Source: Deefgea salmonis
GTDB taxonomy: Bacteria > Pseudomonadota > Gammaproteobacteria > Burkholderiales > Chitinibacteraceae
Direction: 5' to 3'
Assembly (NCBI RefSeq): GCF_020531905.1
Contig: NZ_JAJAWG010000002.1
Location: forward strand, 477,276 to 541,275
DNA: 64,000 nucleotides
This document shows, in pieces, positions 62,582-64,000 of this stretch (position 1 is the first letter of the stretch; every line of letters starts with the position of its first letter). The translations under genes were made by a program, and so were the position numbers. The notes under the pieces are model-generated. The model did no database searches. It was not told the origin of the DNA and saw only the letters and a program-made list of their open reading frames with translations.

Positions 62582-63712
62582 TTGGTTTAGTTTTTGCCGA
62601 GGCGCAAATAGCGCCAGCATGCCGGCCAAAATCGCCAAGCCGACCATCACGCCCAAAAATCGATGCACACCGTAGCGATCATTGAGCAGCGACGCCGAAT
62701 CATGCACACTCACCATCAATAAACCCACGGCAAATTGCGCGCCCATATACGATGAATCGGCACTGCTATCTTGCAAGATTTTACCCAAAGCCGTTCCGAC
62801 TAAAGTCAGCAGCATTAATAAGGCATAAGACGATAAATACACGCAAATAAAATTAAACCCCATCCCCAGCAAAGCCCCAGAAAAACACCCTAGCGCCCGA
62901 TAAATAATTTTTTTCATTGATGCCGCTGGCAAATCAATCGACGCCGTTCGTGGCTGATTGGACACCGCCAAAATACTCACCGCCGCCTGAATAAAAATCA
63001 ATTGCCCACCCAACAAAACCAATAACGGCGTTAGCGCAATGGCCCCGCCGGATAATAATGCAAACAATAAATAGTGTTGTTTATCTGAATGAAGCGGCGC
63101 TGATGTTGGGGATAAAGCTAAATGACTCGCTGGATACGTAATGGGCATTGCGCGATTTTTAATTGCAAATTGCAATACGGCAGAAACAAAAATAGTCGAT
63201 AAAGACCCGACCATCACATCAGCAGCACGCATCAAGCCAATATGCAAAATATCTTGCTGTGGCTCAGCAAAGGCATAGCCGACAATTAAAGTAAATGTCA
63301 GACCAAAAAATAACACTGCATAATTATATTGATCAGAAACCACATTGGCATAATAAGCCGACGCGCTACTCACAATAAAAAAGATCAGACAAACACTGAA
63401 TACATTTAATTCGCGTTGAAATAACAAGACCAAGACAACACCACACGCTCCACCCAATAAAGTACCGGCAATCCTTAATAAACCACGACTTAAAGTTTGT
63501 TTAAAAAAAGGTCGCATCACCACATAAGCGCTAAAAGCCGCCCACATTGAATATTCAAAATTAAATAAATAGGTAATATAAATCGCCAACGCCACCGAAC
63601 ACACCGACGCGGCCACATCCAATAATGAAATCCCATTATTTTTGATATTTTGCCAAGCCTGATTTAAATCAGAGCGTATTATTTTTAATTCATTCAAAAA
63701 TGAAAACTGCAT
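62579..63712 (-). CDS. FUSC-family membrane protein (aromatic acid exporter-like)
   Basis: A 377-residue inner-membrane protein. The start at 63712 (MQFSFLNEL) has AAGGA eight bases upstream. There are two sets of hydrophobic helices (about 30-180 and 215-370), each like the FUSC/ArAE half: YSMWAAFSAYVVMRPFF with TLSRGLLRIAGTLLGG is the family signature. It is shorter than AaeB/YccS (about 650) and lacks their large cytoplasmic domain. The substrate is unknown. Its TAG stop is supplied by the short palindromic element copy 10. Confidence 0.82.
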   Translation of the reverse strand: MQFSFLNELKIIRSDLNQAWQNIKNNGISLLDVAASVCSVALAIYITYLFNFEYSMWAAFSAYVVMRPFFKQTLSRGLLRIAGTLLGGACGVVLVLLFQRELNVFSVCLIFFIVSSASAYYANVVSDQYNYAVLFFGLTFTLIVGYAFAEPQQDILHIGLMRAADVMVGSLSTIFVSAVLQFAIKNRAMPITYPASHLALSPTSAPLHSDKQHYLLFALLSGGAIALTPLLVLLGGQLIFIQAAVSILAVSNQPRTASIDLPAASMKKIIYRALGCFSGALLGMGFNFICVYLSSYALLMLLTLVGTALGKILQDSSADSSYMGAQFAVGLLMVSVHDSASLLNDRYGVHRFLGVMVGLAILAGMLALFAPRQKLNQ

Positions 63713-63844
63713 CCGCATTTCCTTAAAAACCCCAGCCCCGTAGCAACACCGCATCCATCACCCAAATCCTACAACGCATTGTAGGCCATGGCGCGCAGTG
63801 AAATAAGCTATGAAAAACCAACACAAACCACGCGGCGCAGCCGC

Positions 63845-63877
63845 ATAAAAAAACCGCCGGAATGAATTGGGCGGTTG
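63845..63877 (-). terminator. Intrinsic terminator (minus strand)
   Basis: AACCGCC / GGCGGTT stem with a seven-base T run on the minus strand, probably ending a gene that lies beyond the right edge of the window. Confidence 0.6.
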
Positions 63878-63907
63878 TTTGATACGGCATGCATGCGGCA
63901 TTCATAC

Positions 63908-63936
63908 GGCGCAATTCGCTGCGCTCATTGACGCCC
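63908..63936. repeat. REP-like palindrome
   Basis: GGCGCAATTCGCTGCGCTCATTG followed by ACGCC forms an imperfect hairpin resembling common extragenic palindromes with the TAGGGCG-type edge. Confidence 0.45.
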
Positions 63937-64000
63937 TACACAAGCATTGCGACGTACGCGGTTATATCAGTGGTGTATTTGCGTCTAGCCTTTCAACAGC

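Noticed and set aside
63723..63914. 63-codon minus-strand frame at the right edge
   Set aside because: It crosses a terminator hairpin and a REP-like palindrome and has no ribosome site.

Overview
This window looks like ordinary chromosome from a betaproteobacterium of the order Neisseriales, most likely a chitinolytic member of the Chitinibacteraceae (Deefgea/Chitinibacter-like). That placement is inferred from protein resemblance and gene order: lolB-ispE-tRNA-prs-rplY-pth, a System II cytochrome c biogenesis pair behind cytochrome c4, a pil-chp chemosensory cluster, and a secreted phospholipase C carrying a chitin-binding module. I see no prophage, CRISPR array, plasmid functions or intact insertion sequence. 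There are about 55 protein genes, one tRNA and one candidate small RNA.

Layout. 0-5 kb: catecholate-type TonB receptor, PiuC/YbiX-type hydroxylase and a CorC/HlyC-type membrane protein. 5-13 kb: DEAD-box helicase, a 46-residue exported peptide, a Tat-exported multidomain phospholipase C, class II fumarase and an erythromycin-esterase-like lipoprotein. 13-18.7 kb: M50 protease, small envelope proteins, Crp/Fnr regulator, parvulin, and an ODP-type oxygen-binding diiron protein paired with a miniature receptor-tip protein. 18.8-30 kb: periplasmic sensor protein plus hybrid kinase, MscS channel, hemB, ankyrin protein, TauE exporter, DsbA/DsbB-like pair, waaC-waaA. 30-35 kb: GGDEF protein, cobT-cobC-cobS and a DUF4239-like protein. 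35-44.2 kb: pilG-pilH-pilI-pilJ-chpA. 44.2-49.2 kb: candidate sRNA, ysxC, cytochrome c4, resB-ccsB. 49.2-57.2 kb: two related small proteins, a COG0523 GTPase, pth, rplY, prs, tRNA-Gln, ispE, lolB and a TPR lipoprotein. 57.3-63.7 kb: mutM, dynamin-like GTPase, exported proteins, AraC/GyrI regulator and FUSC protein.

The most unusual content lies in the non-coding fabric. (1) A family of 51-54 bp palindromic elements occurs ten times, with termini reading TAGG(G)TAT(A/T)T. In four cases the terminal TAG is the stop codon of the neighbouring gene, and one copy sits in frame inside waaA. (2) A 277 bp MITE-like element with 15 bp inverted ends has two near-identical copies and one old copy; the old copy differs by paired changes in its hairpins. 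(3) A second, 270 bp element supplies the waaA stop codon. (4) A run of four hairpins with its own promoter and terminator downstream of ysxC looks like a small RNA with an anti-Shine-Dalgarno loop. On the protein side the best leads are the phospholipase C-LamG-CBM5/12 fusion, the ODP plus mini-receptor operon, and a perfect (GTTTCC)16 repeat inside chpA.
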